Assembly (NCBI GenBank): GCA_038373885.1
Contig: JAWZYV010001774.1
Location: 1,712,628-1,776,627, forward strand
Length of the DNA stretch: 64,000 nt
From: Cheiracanthium punctorium
Lineage: Eukaryota > Arthropoda > Arachnida > Araneae > Cheiracanthiidae
Direction: 5' to 3'
Numbering within the stretch: position 1 is the stretch's first letter; each line of letters starts with the position of its first letter. The notes beneath the pieces were generated by a model, which had not been told where the DNA came from, ran no database searches, and was given only the letters and a program-made list of their open reading frames with translations. Positions 34,233 to 48,749 of this stretch are shown here, piece by piece. The translations under genes were made by a program, and so were the position numbers.

Positions 34233-36003
34233 CTTAATCAATATACTTCAGGATCGGAATCTCCGCGGTAAAAAAATGGTCTAAAAAATGTGACACCAGA
34301 AAATTCTGATTAACACAATGGGATTACACATATACGCGCCGGACATAAGCTCTTGCTTCCGGAGGAGCAAATACATTAGAGGGTATGTGCTGCTCCGAAT
34401 AATCTGCCAGCAAAAATGACGTAAAAAATGACTTCCGCACTCGAAGGAAATAAAATTAAAGGTATGTAGAATTGCATAAAAACTTCGTTTATTTTTAAGG
34501 TGCAAGTCTGTTACAGTTCTATTTTTTCACAATTGATGCGTTTTCACTTTTTCGATTCTTAAAAGCTGTAGAAATGAGTGGTTTCACTTAATTGTAAAAT
34601 TTAACAACTTAAGTGGCAACAATGGATTCCGTTGCTACGGAAACTATAGCAATGTTAAAAATAGAACATGAAATGAGTTATTCATGTTTACTTTGGTAGA
34701 ACTGCCATATTGGCGAAATTAACACTGCCAGTCGATGGCAAATAGCTCAAACCACAAATTAAACTTGACACTAAAGGCAATACGCAATGCTCTGTTTGGC
34801 GGAATTTAGAAAAAAAAAATACCTATGCATACGCTAGTAACATTGTCTCATCTCAATTGTGGAATGGAATTAATAATATGTACAGAGTTGCACTACATTT
34901 GAATATTTTTCGCCAACTTTGCTAAGAAATGTACTAAAGTAGGAATCAACAAACATTTCAATTCGTAAAACAAAAAATATATTAGACAGTACTAATTACG
35001 CCTTTCTAACAGCTTCTAGTAAAAGAAACTTCCGTAGCGCTGCTTTAAAAAATAAGAATCAATTATTTATTACACAGTACTTCGATCGCCAAATGCCAAC
35101 ATTTTGCAAGATATTTTTATTTTCAGGGAATCATTCGAAGCATTGATTTAACAGCAATCAAAATGGGAAATAGTTATCTATCATTTATATGGTTCCATCG
35201 CCAAAATTTGATGATGGCATATTATTGATAAAGAGCAGTTATTTAAATTATTATTAACTATAACGGGTTTTAATCACCGTTAACTACCATGTACAAAATG
35301 CGAGAATTTCAATTTTCTGAAATTTGGCGGAATTCCTCTACATTGAATCAGTTTACTTAATTTGGTGAAAATTCTATAGATCGTTTAAAATCGCCTTAAT
35401 AACTGCATTATTTCTGTATGAAACATCGAAGTATAGCGCCGTAAAATTTATACTTGTTATTAAAAATGCTATTTCGTTACGCTCTCAGTAATTTGCGCCA
35501 AGCCCAAAACTGTACAAATCGGTAGAACCTACTACTTTCTCAAAATCGCCAAATGAGCCATTTTTTTTTCGGCCAAACTAAAAAATATACATATTAGGGT
35601 CGGAAATCTCTCAATCCCTTATTCTTTTACACATAAAAAACATTGAATTCCAGGTCTGATTTAACACGAACGCAATATTTTAATTAAAAAATAACTTTGT
35701 CAATAATCTAAACAGAAAAAAATCATTATTATTTTATTTTTACTGCAGGAGTGTAAATAATTTAATAAAATAGCCAAACATGGCAAACTCGATGCTTATT
35801 TCTCACTTTTTTGACTACAGGGGTTACAATCACGGAATTGCGGAGAGCAAAAATTAGCGTTTTTGATGGGGGTTTTTATCAATATCTCCTAAACTAATTC
35901 GAATTTCGAAATTTAAATTAGCGGAGGTTCTTTCTCGAATTTTTCCGAATTCGTGGATACCTCGTTCGAAACTCAACTCCCAGCCGTTTAGGAGGAGATG
36001 ATG

Positions 36004-36103
<100 letters not shown>

Positions 36104-36648
36104 GCGCACAGATTTTAATAGTATAGACTAGCTGCGTACCCGTTCTCCGCACGGTGGGAAACGCATATTTTCCTTACACATATATAATTCGAATTAAACC
36201 TAATAATGCGAAATCTCAAAACGTGAAGACTAAAAGTTGACATCATGAGTGCAAATTTTAGACTATTGCAACCGCACACAAAAACTACGTCAATGTGACT
36301 GGTGATCAAAAAAGAAAGAACTTTATGGTATGCAGACAAAACTTTTCTCTGTCGAAAAATGCCTGATTTCTACATCATATTATTCTCTTTGTGAGGTTTA
36401 ATTTATAGCATTAATATATAGTATACGACATAAATTAATATATAGAATACGACATAAATAACATTACATGATGTTGACAACAATTTTATCTTGCATTTTT
36501 CAAAGCGTGGACAATGCATTAGCGCAGTTATGTTACACACGACTTTATTAAATTTTACCTAAATTAAGAAACCTACATGAAACAATGAATGCATCATTTA
36601 CGTTTAAAAGCCAAAAATGTACCCTGCTCCGGTGAAAATCATGTCGCT

Positions 36649-36792
36649 TTTGTAAATGAAAACGTTCTTGATGTAACTTCTGAGAAAAAGCTTATTACCC
36701 TTATTGAACTCTTAATGCAGTTTGTAAATGAAAACGTTCTTGATGTAACTTCTGAGAAAAAGCTTATTACCCTTATTGAACTCTTAATGCAG
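36649..36792 (+). repeat. 72-bp tandem duplication, two exact copies
   Basis: A 24-codon in-frame duplication in unit A' that keeps the surrounding frame open. It is absent from unit A and units B, so it arose after the A/A' split. Confidence 0.9.
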
Positions 36793-37439
36793 TATCACAC
36801 TTGTTACATAAAACTGACGTTTATCTCACTGTCAATTCGCCCTAAATAAATAACTGATTTCATTTTTCATTTGTTACAGATTACAGTTGACCCCTTTATA
36901 ACATGGGTCTACAACACGAATTCTTAGAACACGACGAAAACATTACGATCGTTTTCGTGTAACACGTTAAAAGAGACTCGTACAGCACGGTAAAATGAGA
37001 CTATGTTCTGATATTATGACGCCTTAGCTCCTGTAATTAACATTCCTTTTGAATGGCAACACCAAACATCATTGCATTTTTACGGAGCGCAAATAAGTTT
37101 TGCCGCGATTATACCGCGCAGTCTGCACTCCAGGTGGAGTATAGCGCAGGACACGTACAACACGGATTCTTATAACACGGAACGTATCTACCGTGTTATA
37201 GAGAATTTACTGTAGTCGCATAGTGTCAAATTCAATAGTTAAGAAAATTCTGGGTTGCCGTATTTAGTAATATTTCATCTTACCTTGGTGGCCGAAATTT
37301 ATTAAAACCAAATATTCGAACTGTATCAAAAATAAAATTTACTAAAAGTAAAATTTTTAATTTTGTATAACCCTCAGAACAACTTCGGAGTTTGCCATCT
37401 ATGACGGTTTCTCATGACGTGACAACTTATGCTTGCGTA

Positions 37440-37600
37440 CAGTGGCGTAGCCAAGGAGGGGATAGGGGGTCACAACCCCCCAATCGGAATTTTTTGCCAT
37501 ACAAAATGTATATTCTTCACTCCCTTATCGCAAACACGTGTACATATATGTGAGTTGCAGTAGTCGTAACATTCCCATGAAATATTTCTGGCTACTCTTG
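37440..37600. mobile_element. hAT-type MITE inside unit A'
   Basis: The orthologous copy of the insertion at 34071-34232, starting CAGTGGCGTAGCCAAGGAGG. Its presence in both units dates it before the tandem duplication. Confidence 0.7.
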
Positions 37601-39442
37601 CTTAATCAATATACTTCAGGATCGGAATCTCTGCGGTAAAAAAATGGTCTAAAAAATGTGACACCAGAAAATTCTGATTAACACAATGGGGTTACACAAA
37701 TACGCGCCGGACATACGCTCTTGCTTCCGGAGGAGCAAATACATTAGAGGGTATGTGCTGCTCCGGATAATCTGCCAGCAAAACAGCAAAAATGACGTAA
37801 AAAATGACATCCACACTCGAAGGAAATAAAATTAAAGGTATGTAGAATTGCATAAAAACTTCGATTATTTTTAAGGTGCAAGTCTGTTACAGTTCTATTT
37901 GTTTCACAATTGATGCGTTTTCACTTTTTCGATTCTTAAAAGCTGTAGAAATGAGTGGTTTCACATAATTGTAAAATTTAACAACTTAAGTGGCAACAAT
38001 GGATTCCGTTGCTACGAAAACTATAGCAATGTTAAAAATAGAACATGAAATGAGTTATTCATGTTTACTTTGCTAGAACTGCAATATTGGCGAAATTAAC
38101 ACCGCCAGTCGATGGCAAATAGCTCAAACCACAAATTAAACTTGACACTAAAGGCAATACGCAATACTCTGTTTGGCGGAATTAAAAAAAAAATATCTAT
38201 GCATACGCTAGTGACATCGGCTCATCTGAGTTGTGGAATGGAATTAATAATATGTACAGAGTTGCACTACATTTGAATATTTTTCGCCAACTTTGCTAAG
38301 AAATGTACTAAAGTAGGAATCAACAAACATTTCAATTCGTAAAACAAAAAATATATTAGATAGTATTAATTACGCCTTTCTAACAGCTTCTAGTAAAAGA
38401 AACTTCCGTAGCGCTGCTTTAACAAATAAGAATCAATTATTTATTACACAGTACTTCGATCGCCAAAATGCCAACATACACCATTTTGCGAGATTTTTTT
38501 GTTTTCAGGGAATCATTCAAAGCATTGATTTAACAGCAATCAAAATGGGAAATAATTATCTATCATTTATATGGTTCGATCGGCAAAATTTAATGCAGGC
38601 TTATTATTGATAAGTAGCAGTTATTTAAATTATTATTAACTATAACGGGTTTTAATGACCGTTAACTACCATTTACAAATGCGAGAATTTCAATTTTCTG
38701 AAATTTGGCGGAATTCCTCTAACTTAAATCAGTTTACTTAATTTTTGGTGAAAATTCTATAGATCGTTTAAAATCGCCTTAATAACTGCATTATTTCTAT
38801 ATGAAACATGGAAGTATAGCGCCGTAAAACTGATACTTGTTATTAAAAATACTATTTCGTTACGCTCTCAGTAATTTGCGCCAAGCCCAAAACTGTGCAA
38901 ATCGGTAGAACCTACTACTTTCTCAAAATCGCCAAATGAGCCATTTTTATTTCGCCAAACTAAAAAATATACATATTAGTCTCGGAAATCTCTCAATCCC
39001 TTATTCTTTTACACATAAAAAACATTGAATTCCTGCTCTGATTTAACATGAACGCAATATTTTAATTAAAAAATAACTTTGTAAATAATCTAAACAGAAA
39101 AGAATCATTATTCTTTTATTTTTACTGCAGGAGTCTAAATAATTTAATAAAATAGCCAAACATGGCAACCTAGATGCTTATTTCTCACTTTTTTGACTAC
39201 GGGGTTACAATCACGGAATTGCGGAGAGCAAAAATTAGCGTTTTTGATGGGGTTTTTTATCAATATCTCCTTAACTAATTAGAATTTCGAAATTTAAATT
39301 AGCGGAGGTTCTTTCTCGAATTTTTCCGAATTCGTGGATACCTCGTTCGAAACTCAACTCCCAGCCGTTTAGGAGGATATGATGCTACACACACACACAC
39401 ACACACACACAGACAGACGCGCACAGATTTTAATAGTATAGA

Positions 39443-42109
39443 CTAGCTGCTTACCCGTTCTCCGCACGGTAGGAGACGAATATTTTCCTTACACACATAT
39501 AATTCTAATTAAACCCAGTAATAGGAATCTCTAATAGTGAAAAATTGCTGGAATTCTGACGAAAAGCTGACTCCATGAGTGGAAATTTGAGACGATTGCA
39601 ATATGATGACACAAAAACTACACCATTGTCACTGGCGATCAGAAAAGTAAGAAGTTTACGATATGCAGACGAAACTTTTCTCTTTCGAAAAATGCCTTAT
39701 TTCTACATCATATAATTCTCTTTTTTTAGATTTTATTTATAGCATTCATACATACCATATGAATAACATTACATGATGTTGAATAATATTTTATCTTATC
39801 TTGCATTTCGTAAAGCGTGGACAATGCATCAGCACAGTTATGTTGCAGATGACTCTGAAGTTGAAAAATTAGTTTTAAACCTTATTAAATTTTACCTAAA
39901 TTTAAAAAACCTACTCGAAACAATCGATGCACATTGTACGTCCAGAAACCAAAATGCACCCTGTTTCCGTGAAGATCTTGTCGCTTTCGTAAATGAAAAC
40001 ATTTGTGACGTAACTTAAGTGGAAAAGCTTATTACTCTTACTGAACTCTTAATACTGTAGCACACGTGTTACATAAAACTAATGTTGATCTCACTGCCAA
40101 TTCACACTAAATAAATAACTAATTTCATATTTTATTTTTAACATAGATTAATTGCATAGTGTCAAATTCAATATTAAACAAAATCTGAAGTCGTTTCTAG
40201 AGCTCTTGGTCTTGTAACTGGAGTAACTGGAATATATATGAAAAAATAAATAGAACTTTAACATATAAGTCATTTATATGAAATATTCTAAGCACATCGT
40301 ATCCCGTTATTCGGAAAGATTTCACAAACACCATGGGAAGAAAGAGCAATTAATTTCATATTATATTTTGTATTCCTTGCAAGCGCCTTTGTTATGTACA
40401 TGATTGCAGTATCATTCTCGTACACGATGCTTATCCTATAGTCTCTGGTGATTTATTTAGGATTTTCATTTCATATTCCTGACTTTTCATAACTTCGAAA
40501 TTTTGGTGCTTTGCGCCTGTGAATAATAGATTATCATTTCACATTACGGCTACCAATTAAATAGTTTTCCATATTGCTTCTTCCACGTTAACGACGTTAA
40601 TCTGCCTTTTTCTAGTTAAAAAAAAAAGGCCTACAAAGTTTCATTGCTTCAATTTATACACACAGAGGGGTTAGACCAAAACCTCCTATAGGTTTTGATT
40701 AGACAAATACGCACCCGACAAAAGCGCTTCCTTATGTCCGCCGAAGCAGCACATACGTTAGCGTGTAATGTGCTTCTCTGCATAATCTGAGAGCAAAACA
40801 GAAGACAATGACGTGAAAATGACGTTACACGCGAATAAAATGAAAAATATGCAGAATTGCCGGAAAAAACTTCGATTATTTTTAATGCGCAAATATGTTA
40901 AAATTCTATTTGTTTCATATTTAATGCGTTTTCACTTTTTGGGGTCTTAAGAGCTGTAGAAATGAGTGGTTTCACTTAATTATTAAATTGAACAACTTAA
41001 GTGGCAACAATGGATTCCGTTGCTACGGAAACTGTAGCAGTGTTAAAAATAGAATATGATATGATTTATTTATGTTTACTTTGCTAGAACTGCCATTTTG
41101 GCGTAATTAACGTCGGCAGTCGATGACAAATAGCCAAAATGAATCACACATTAAACTTGGCAATAAATGCAATAATTTAAAGGCATTATCAGCTAGTCAT
41201 ACTGGGTTTAAAAAATATTCTCATTCATCTCAAACAGCATTCGTATTTATAAAGACTTCCTATTTTATTACACCTTGTTTGGCGGGATTAAAAAATATTA
41301 TCTATTCATACGCTCGTAACACCAACTCATATCAATCGGGGCATAGAATTAGCAATACAAATGAAAAAGTTTAATTTTCTGAAAATTGACGGTGTTTCCC
41401 TAACTTAAATCAATTTATTTAACTTGATGAAAATCATTTAAAATCGCCTTAATAACTGCATTATTTCTGAACAGAAAATTAAAATTTCAGGCTAAATTCT
41501 AGAAAAACCTACACTTGTTTTTAAAAATACTATTTCTTTACGCTCTCAGTAAATTGCGCCAAGCCTAAAATTGTGCAAACCACTAGAATCCACTTTTTCA
41601 AAATCGCCATATAAGCCATTTTTTTTCCGCCAAATTATACGGTTATACACTTTAATCTCTGAAATTTACAAATCCTTTTTCTTTTGCGTATAAAAAATAT
41701 TGAATTCCTGCTCTGATTTCCCACGCAGACGATATTTTAATTAAAAAATAACCTAGCAAATATTCGAAACAGAAAAAAAAGTATTATTCCTTTATTTTTA
41801 ATGCAAGAGTGTAAATCATTTAATAAATTCGCCAAACATGGCAACCTCGATGCTTATTTCTCACATTTTCACTACAGGGGTTACAATCGCGGAGTTGCGG
41901 AGAGCAAAAATTAATGTTTTTGACGGGTTTTTTTATCAATATCTCCTAAACTAATTCGAATTTCGAAATTTAAATTAGCGGAAGACCTTCCTCGGAATTT
42001 TTCGAATAAGTGGACACCTCGATTGAAACTCAACTCCCAGCGGTTTCGGAGGAGATGATGCTACACACAGACAGACAGACGCGCACAGATTTTAATAGTT
42101 TAGTATAGA
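39443..42109 (+). mobile_element. tandem element unit B (2.67 kb)
   Basis: Starts CTAGCTGCTTACCCGTTCTC, CGCACGGTAGGAG and ends GATGATGCTACACACAGACA, GATTTTAATAGTTTAGTATAGA. It is related to units A but more diverged, lacks the hAT MITE and is shorter. An 81-codon frame at 39773-40018 (MMLNNILSYLAFRKAWTMHQ ... EDLVAFVNENICDVT) corresponds to the decayed frames in units A; no domain is recognised. A second 83-codon frame lies at 41123-41374. Confidence 0.78.
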
Positions 42110-44775
42110 CTAGCTGCTTACCCGTTCTCCGCACGGTAGGAGACGAATATTTTCCTTACACACATATAATTCTAATTAAACCCAATAATAGGAATCTCTA
42201 ATAGTGAAAAATTGCTGGAATTCTGACGAAAAGCTGACTCCATGAGTGGAAATTTGAGACGATTGCAATATGATGACACAAAAACTACACCATTGTCACT
42301 GGCGATCAGAAAAGTAAGAAGTTTACGATATGCAGACGAAACTTTTCTCTTTCGAAAAATGCCTTATTTCTACATCATATAATTCTCTTTTTTTAGATTT
42401 TATTTATAGCATTCATACATACCATATGAATAACATTACATGATGTTGAATACTATTTTATCTTATCTTGCATTTCGTAAAGCGTGGACAATGCATCAGC
42501 ACAGTTATGTTGCAGATGACTCTGAAGTTGAAAAATTAGTTTTAAACCTTATTAAATTTTACCTAAATTTAAAAAACCTACTCGAAACAATCGATGCACA
42601 TTGTACGTCCAGAAACCAAAATGCACCCTGTTTCCGTGAAGATCTTGTCGCTTTCGTAAATGAAAACATTTATGACGTAACTTAAGTGGAAAAGCTTATT
42701 ACCCTTACTGAACTCTTAATACTGTAGCACACGTGTTACATAAAACTAATGTTGATCTCACTGCCAATTCACACTAAATAAATAACTAATTTCATATTTT
42801 ATTTTTAACATAGATTAATTGCATAGTGTCAAATTCAATATTAAACAAAATCTGAAGTCGTTTCTAGAGCTCTTGGTCTTGTAACTGGAGTAACTGGAAT
42901 ATATATGAAAAAATAAATAGAACTTTAACATATAAGTCATTTATATGAAATATTCTAAGCACATCGCATCCCGTTATTCGGAAAGATTTCACAAACGCCA
43001 TGGGAAGAAAGAGCAATTAATTTCATATTATATTTTGTATTCCTTGCAAGCGCCTTTGTTATGTACATGATTGCAGTATCATTCTCGTACACGATGCTTA
43101 TCCTATAGTCTCTGGTGATTTATTTAGGATTTTCATTTCATATTCCTGACTTTTCATAACTTCGAAATTTTGGTGCTTTGCGCCTGTGAATAATAGATTA
43201 TCATTTCACATTACGGCTACCAATTAAATAGTTTTCCATATTGCTTCTTCCACGTTAACGACGTTAATCTGCCTTTTTCTAGTTAAAAAAAAAGGCCTAC
43301 AAAGTTTCATTGCTTCAATTTATACACACAGAGGGGTTAGACCAAAACCTCCTATAGGTTTTGATTAGACAAATACGCACCCGACAAAAGCGCTTCCTTA
43401 TGTCCGCCGAAGCAGCACATACGTTAGCGTGTAATGTGCTTCTCTGCATAATCTGAGAGCAAAACAGAAGACAATGACGTGAAAATGACGTTACACGCGA
43501 ATAAAATGAAAAATATGCAGAATTGCCGGAAAAAACTTCGATTATTTTTAATGCGCAAATATGTTAAAATTCTATTTGTTTCATATTTAATGCGTTTTCA
43601 CTTTTTTGGGTCTTAAGAGCTGTAAAAATGAGTGGTTTCACTTAATTATTAAATTGAACAACTTAAGTGGCAACAATGGATTCCGTTGCTACGGAAACTG
43701 TAGCAGTGTTAAAAATAGAATATGATATGATTTATTTATGTTTACTTTGCTAGAACTGCCATTTTGGCGTAATTAACGTCGGCAGTCGATGACAAATAGC
43801 CAAAATGAATCACACATTAAACTTGGCAATAAATGCAATAATTTAAAGGCATTATCAGCTAGTCATACTGGGTTTAAAAAATATTCTCATTCATCTCAAA
43901 CAGCATTCGTATTTATAAAGACTTCCTATTTTATTACACCTTGTTTGGCGGGATTAAAAAATATTATCTATTCATACGCTCGTAACACCAACTCATATCA
44001 ATCGGGGCATAGAATTAGCAATACAAATGAAAAAGTTTAATTTTCTGAAATTTGACGGTGTTTCCCTAACTTAAATCAATTTATTTAACTTGATGAAAAT
44101 CATTTAAAATCGCCTTAATAACTGCATTATTTCTGAACAGAAAATTAAAATTTCAGGCTAAATTCTAGAAAAACCTACACTTGTTTTTAAAAATACTATT
44201 TCTTTACGCTCTCAGTAAATTGCGCCAAGCCTAAAATTGTGCAAACCACTAGAATCCACTTTTTCAAAATCGCCATATAAGCCATTTTTTTTCCGCCAAA
44301 TTATACGGTTATACACTTTAATCTCTGAAATTTACAAATCCTTTTTCTTTTGCGTAAAAAAAATATTGAATTCCTGCTCTGATTTCCCACGCAGACGATA
44401 TTTTAATTAAAAAATAACCTAGCAAATATTCGAAACAGAAAAAAAAGTATTATTCCTTTATTTTTAATGCAAGAGTGTAAATCATTTAATAAATTCGCCA
44501 AACATGGCAACCTCGATGCTTATTTCTCACATTTTCACTACAGGGGTTACAATCGCGGAGTTGCGGAGAGCAAAAATTAATGTTTTTGACGGGTTTTTTT
44601 TATCAATATCTCCTAAACTAATTCGAATTTCGAAATTTAAATTAGCGGAAGACCTTCCTCGGAATTTTTCGAATAAGTGGACACCTCGATTGAAACTCAA
44701 CTCCCAGCGGTTTCGGAGGAGATGATGCTACACACAGACAGACAGACGCGCACAGATTTTAATAGTATAGTATAG
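42110..44775 (+). mobile_element. tandem element unit B' (2.67 kb)
   Basis: Nearly identical to unit B over its full length, with only scattered single-base differences. It begins exactly where unit B ends. The 81-codon frame (42440-42685) differs from B at two residues (Asn5 to Thr and a Cys to Tyr near the end); the 83-codon frame (43789-44040) is identical. Such identity points to very recent duplication or conversion, or to an assembly artefact. Confidence 0.8.
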
Positions 44776-45771
44776 AAGATAATAAATTGTCGCATTTTGG
44801 CACCCAGTTTAGCGATCGTTTATCAAAAATTGCAAACCTTGTGCGACTTTCAACATTTTATTAACGCCTCCCCCCTCCCCCTCCACGTTATCTGGCAAAC
44901 ACTTTTGAAAAGTGACTCGACGCTAAAATTGTACCAAAATCGTGTCTACACAAAAAGCAAGGTTGAAATTAATAGCACTCTGGTGCTAAAAAGCAAGGTT
45001 GAAATTAATAGCACTCTGGTGCTAAAAAGTGTCTATTTCTTGTGTGGTGTTGTACTCTTAATGTAACCTCGATAGGGCTCGCATCTGGTCATCTTGCCTT
45101 CTGATCATGTTGAGTAGTATGGGAAAGGACATTTTGCATGGTGCCTGAGTTCGAGGCTAAAATTCGTCTGCTGGCGGTATTTACATCCGCCAGCTCCTAT
45201 TGAAATGCATTCAGTATCCATTTTATAATTAGTGTTTCTCATTATTAGCCGCTCGAGATGAGTTGTTGTCTTTTTAATATTTAAATAGATGGTTTAGAAG
45301 ACGATGATATCGCATTTCGCTTCAAAACTTTGTTAATAAAAAGAATATTATGCGTTCTAAAATTATTACCTTGTTGCAAACACTGTATAAATAATAAATC
45401 ATTGAGTTGATTTTGAGTTTTCTGAGTTTAAAATACTACAAATATTCATTGAAAATCCGCCACACTTTTTTAAAGTACGATCTTTTTAATTATTCTTAGT
45501 ATTTAATTATTATTAACATTTTAAATAAAATCTCACAATGAAGATAAAATTAATTTATAAAAAGCTATTATTTGTTAATGACTAATATTCTAACGTCTTT
45601 TGCAACAGCTATATTTCTGCTAGAAAGTTTCATATAATCCCTTAGGTCCAAACGAGCTGAAACCGAAACTAATCATCACCATAAGATCGTGCACGTGGAG
45701 TATCAAATACCGCCAAGTGACGTCACGTGCAAAATGTCCAATGTGGGCAAAGAAACAGAATACTTTGCATC
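44776..45771. other. intergenic DNA with a 36-bp duplication and a hairpin
   Basis: A 36-bp sequence (AAGCAAGGTTGAAATTAATA ...) is repeated twice near 44954-45025. GCTGGCGG and CCGCCAGC form an 8-bp stem with a 9-base loop at 45171-45195. No gene was recognised. Confidence 0.55.
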
Positions 45772-45925
45772 CATGGGCCCCGGCAGCATAGCGCAAGGGG
45801 GGCAATGCCCCCCCTGGATTTTTGAATGCAGTGTTTTCCCTTGTTTTTTTGCTCTTTCCAACATAGTAACCATACGTTGAAGTAGTCTTTGCCCCCCCCT
45901 GGGAAATATTGTGCCGGCGCCCATG
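45772..45925. mobile_element. 154-bp MITE with CATGGGCNCCGGCA ends
   Basis: The left end CATGGGCCCCGGCAGCATAG and the complement of the right end CATGGGCGCCGGCACAATAT are inverted repeats. G and C runs lie just inside both. No clear target duplication. Short frames crossing it are chance readings. Confidence 0.6.
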
Positions 45926-46274
45926 TTTATCTGACTTCTTTGGAGATACAGGTCTTCGGATGTACATTTCTTGAGTTTATAACAGTGTGATGATTTACTT
46001 TGTGATTGTTTCTCACAAATATACGCATGATTTATCGTATCGAAGATTAATATTAACCATTTTGACAAAAATTCGAAAAGCGCTTCGGAATGTTCAAAAC
46101 GAATAATGAGTAGAAAAAGTGAGAGAACTGGTCCTCCATTGTCGGAATTTTATTTTTAAAAAATTATTTTGCACATCATTCACTATTCGTTAGGATATTT
46201 TACGTTAAAATGTGTACTGTGGGGGCCCGCCTCTAGTGGAGGCCCCGGGACTGCAGTCCTGGTTGCCCTCCCCT

Positions 46275-46446
46275 CAGAGGCGTAGCCAGAAATTTTTCAT
46301 GGGGGGGGTTACGACTACTACAACTCATATATATGTATACGTGTGTGTGATAATGTAGTGAAGAATATACATTTTGTATGGCAAAAATTTCTCATGGGGG
46401 GGGTTATGACCCCCTAACCCCCCCCCCCCCCTTGGCTACGCCCCTG
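46275..46446. mobile_element. hAT-type MITE, 172 bp, 8-bp target duplication
   Basis: Flanked by CCTCCCCT at 46267-46274 and 46447-46454. The ends are CAGAGGCGTAGCCAGAAATT and, complemented, CAGGGGCGTAGCCAAGGGGG. It is the reversed counterpart of the MITE inside units A and A', and its target duplication fixes the ends of the whole family. Confidence 0.9.
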
Positions 46447-48749
46447 CCTCCCCTAAATCTGGCCCTGTAAGTTTCCGCTTCAGATCTAAGTATCGGTTCA
46501 CACTCCTCAATATTTTATACATCTAGGACAGTGATAGTCAACCCAGCGATGCAGTGGGGGCCAGGGCGGAGCCCCGGTAATTTTTTTAAATCCGGGGTGA
46601 CGCCCTGGGTAATAAAAATATCAGGTGTTAAAAATATGACAGGAAAAATAATTCAGGTTTTAGTGCCATGAATTTAATTATTACTCCATTGAGTTCAAAA
46701 ATCTAAAACATTTGTCGTCTTCAGTGTAACTTAATGTTCTCCACTTCAATAAAGTGATGCAATACCTCATAAGGCAGCTGGTGCACCCAAAAAGTCAGGT
46801 TCAAAAGAAATACGAATGTGGGGAGGGGGGGGGGGGGGCGTTACAAGTGACCTTTTTTTTTTGGTTGTAAAATTGGGCTGTATTATTAGATTTTAACGTC
46901 ATGAGTCATGAGGATTTCATGACTTTCTTAATTATTGATTAAATGACTTTCAGAGGCGAACTCTTGTTATCACGTATTCAGGCACGTATCCAAAAAAAAC
47001 ATTTTTTTTTTTTTTGGGGGGGGGGGGTCCAAACAGTAAAAAAGGCAGTAAATTTCACACAAACATACTATATCACAACCATTTTAGTAACAAATATCCA
47101 AATTTCGGGGGGGGGGCGGACCCCCTGGATCTCCTCCCTAAATACGTCCTTGCACGTATTCTTTTTCTTCTTTCCGTTTGTGTATTATTTTTCTCTCCAT
47201 CATTTTTCGATGGATCGTTACTTTTGAAGGGGCAGTTGTGTGCTGCCTGTTGGGGAGACGATGACCCCCCTTTGGGGACTTCTGATTCATTCGTCGGGGA
47301 ATTTTTAAGATAAGAAACAGTTCAATTTTTAGGGCAATTTTAATTTTGAAATATTTAAAAAAAATACTTTTATAGTACTTTTGTTTTTTTAAACATTCGT
47401 GAAATGATAGGTTTACATTTCAATCAGAAACAAAATAGTTAGGTGTGGTAAAATAGGGGGAATATCCGGAACCAACTTCAATGTTTGTTGCGGAGGTTAT
47501 ACAAATGCAGAAAATTACCATTTTAACGAATTACTGTAACAAGCCTAAGTCAACTAAGACCATTTCTTTTCTCGGAAGCATTCCTCAGCTGTATGCTTTT
47601 ACTGCTGCCTTTTAAAAATCCAATAAAACCATCCTTACGCTTTGTTGCTCCTTTTTAATTATCTTCACAACGAAAATACAAGTGTGTTTCAATCTCAAGA
47701 TGAACAAATTTTTACATCTCTTTTTAAGTAAAATGGGTTTAAAGAAATGGGAAAATGGGTGTCTAACACTATCGGTTTGCTTTTAAAGCTGCTCTAAAGT
47801 CCTGCGACGCTTACTGTAAAAGCACTTATTTTAGCGAGTCGTAATTTTCGCAAAAGTGAAGATATCGGCGATTTCGCCAGCTGAAAACTTCGTGAAATTT
47901 ATATGAACAGAACCGAAAGGTGAAAAATCCCGAAAATACCTAAAAATAGAACCGCTTTGCGTAAGGCATTTTAAGAAACTTTCTTTTGCCTGAAAAGTCC
48001 GCCCCACCCTCCCCATTTTGAAAGGCTGACAATGAAGGTGGATTTAAATATTGTAAGTGAATGAGCTGCATTCTATCAGGTTGTAACGAAAGTTTTCCGC
48101 CAAATCTGCCTGAAAAACTCACTTCTAACTCCTTAGATAACTATTTATGAACTTTCGGTATCAAACCTGTACAGTGTCACATGATACAACAATAGTACTT
48201 AAAGCTGCACTCATAATTCGTTGATATTCTGTAGCTGACTTTTTGCAACACAACTGGAAGTAAATGATGGTTCTAATCCTCTAGAGTGATAGTATTATTT
48301 GAGACACCTTGTACTTAATGGTAACTATATTTTTTACAGATTTCACATCATAGTGTTATAAAGTAAGTCTCTTTCTTCCAAATGCCAAAAATCGTTTAAC
48401 AAAATATGAGCAAATACGCCAACGCGAACTGTGTGCTGACAATGTTTGAGGTGGCGGGAAACTTTCGTTACAACCTAATATTATATGTATTATTGTTTTT
48501 TACCCTAGAAATAGTTGTAAGAAAGAAAGCCAAGCTGTATGAAAGATCGGTGTCAAGAAAGAGTTTGTAACTGTGCAATAAATTATTAAATTTCGGTAAG
48601 GGAACAATTTCTGATTTTTTATTATTATTTGAAGCGGAAAAAAAGTATTTCGCGAGGATTTAATTTTGGCAATTTCGACTTACTCGCGAAAATTAGAGCC
48701 TCTCGAAAATAAGTGCTTTTACAGTATTAATTTTTAAACGGAACTCTTC
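46447..48749. other. intergenic DNA with MITE relics
   Basis: The segment 47212-47380 (GATTCATTCGTCGGGGAATT and following) is paralogous to 52924-53110. G runs near 46819, 47020 and 47107 mark other decayed MITE ends. No gene was recognised. Confidence 0.45.

Larger units (their letters stand above)
36128..39442 (+). mobile_element. tandem element unit A' (3.31 kb)
   Basis: A close copy of unit A joined directly at TAGA|CTAGCTGCG, with the same internal order and the same hAT MITE (37440-37600). Differences are scattered substitutions and indels. It has a private 72-bp in-frame duplication, 36649-36720 repeated at 36721-36792 (FVNENVLDVTSEKKLITLIE and four more codons, twice). Confidence 0.78.

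Noticed and set aside
41123..44040. Conserved 83-codon frame in units B and B' as evidence of a gene
   Set aside because: The whole units are nearly identical, so the identity reflects recent duplication, not selection.
45620..46068. Three open frames of 63-121 codons
   Set aside because: They cross a MITE with inverted ends and show no protein-like conservation.
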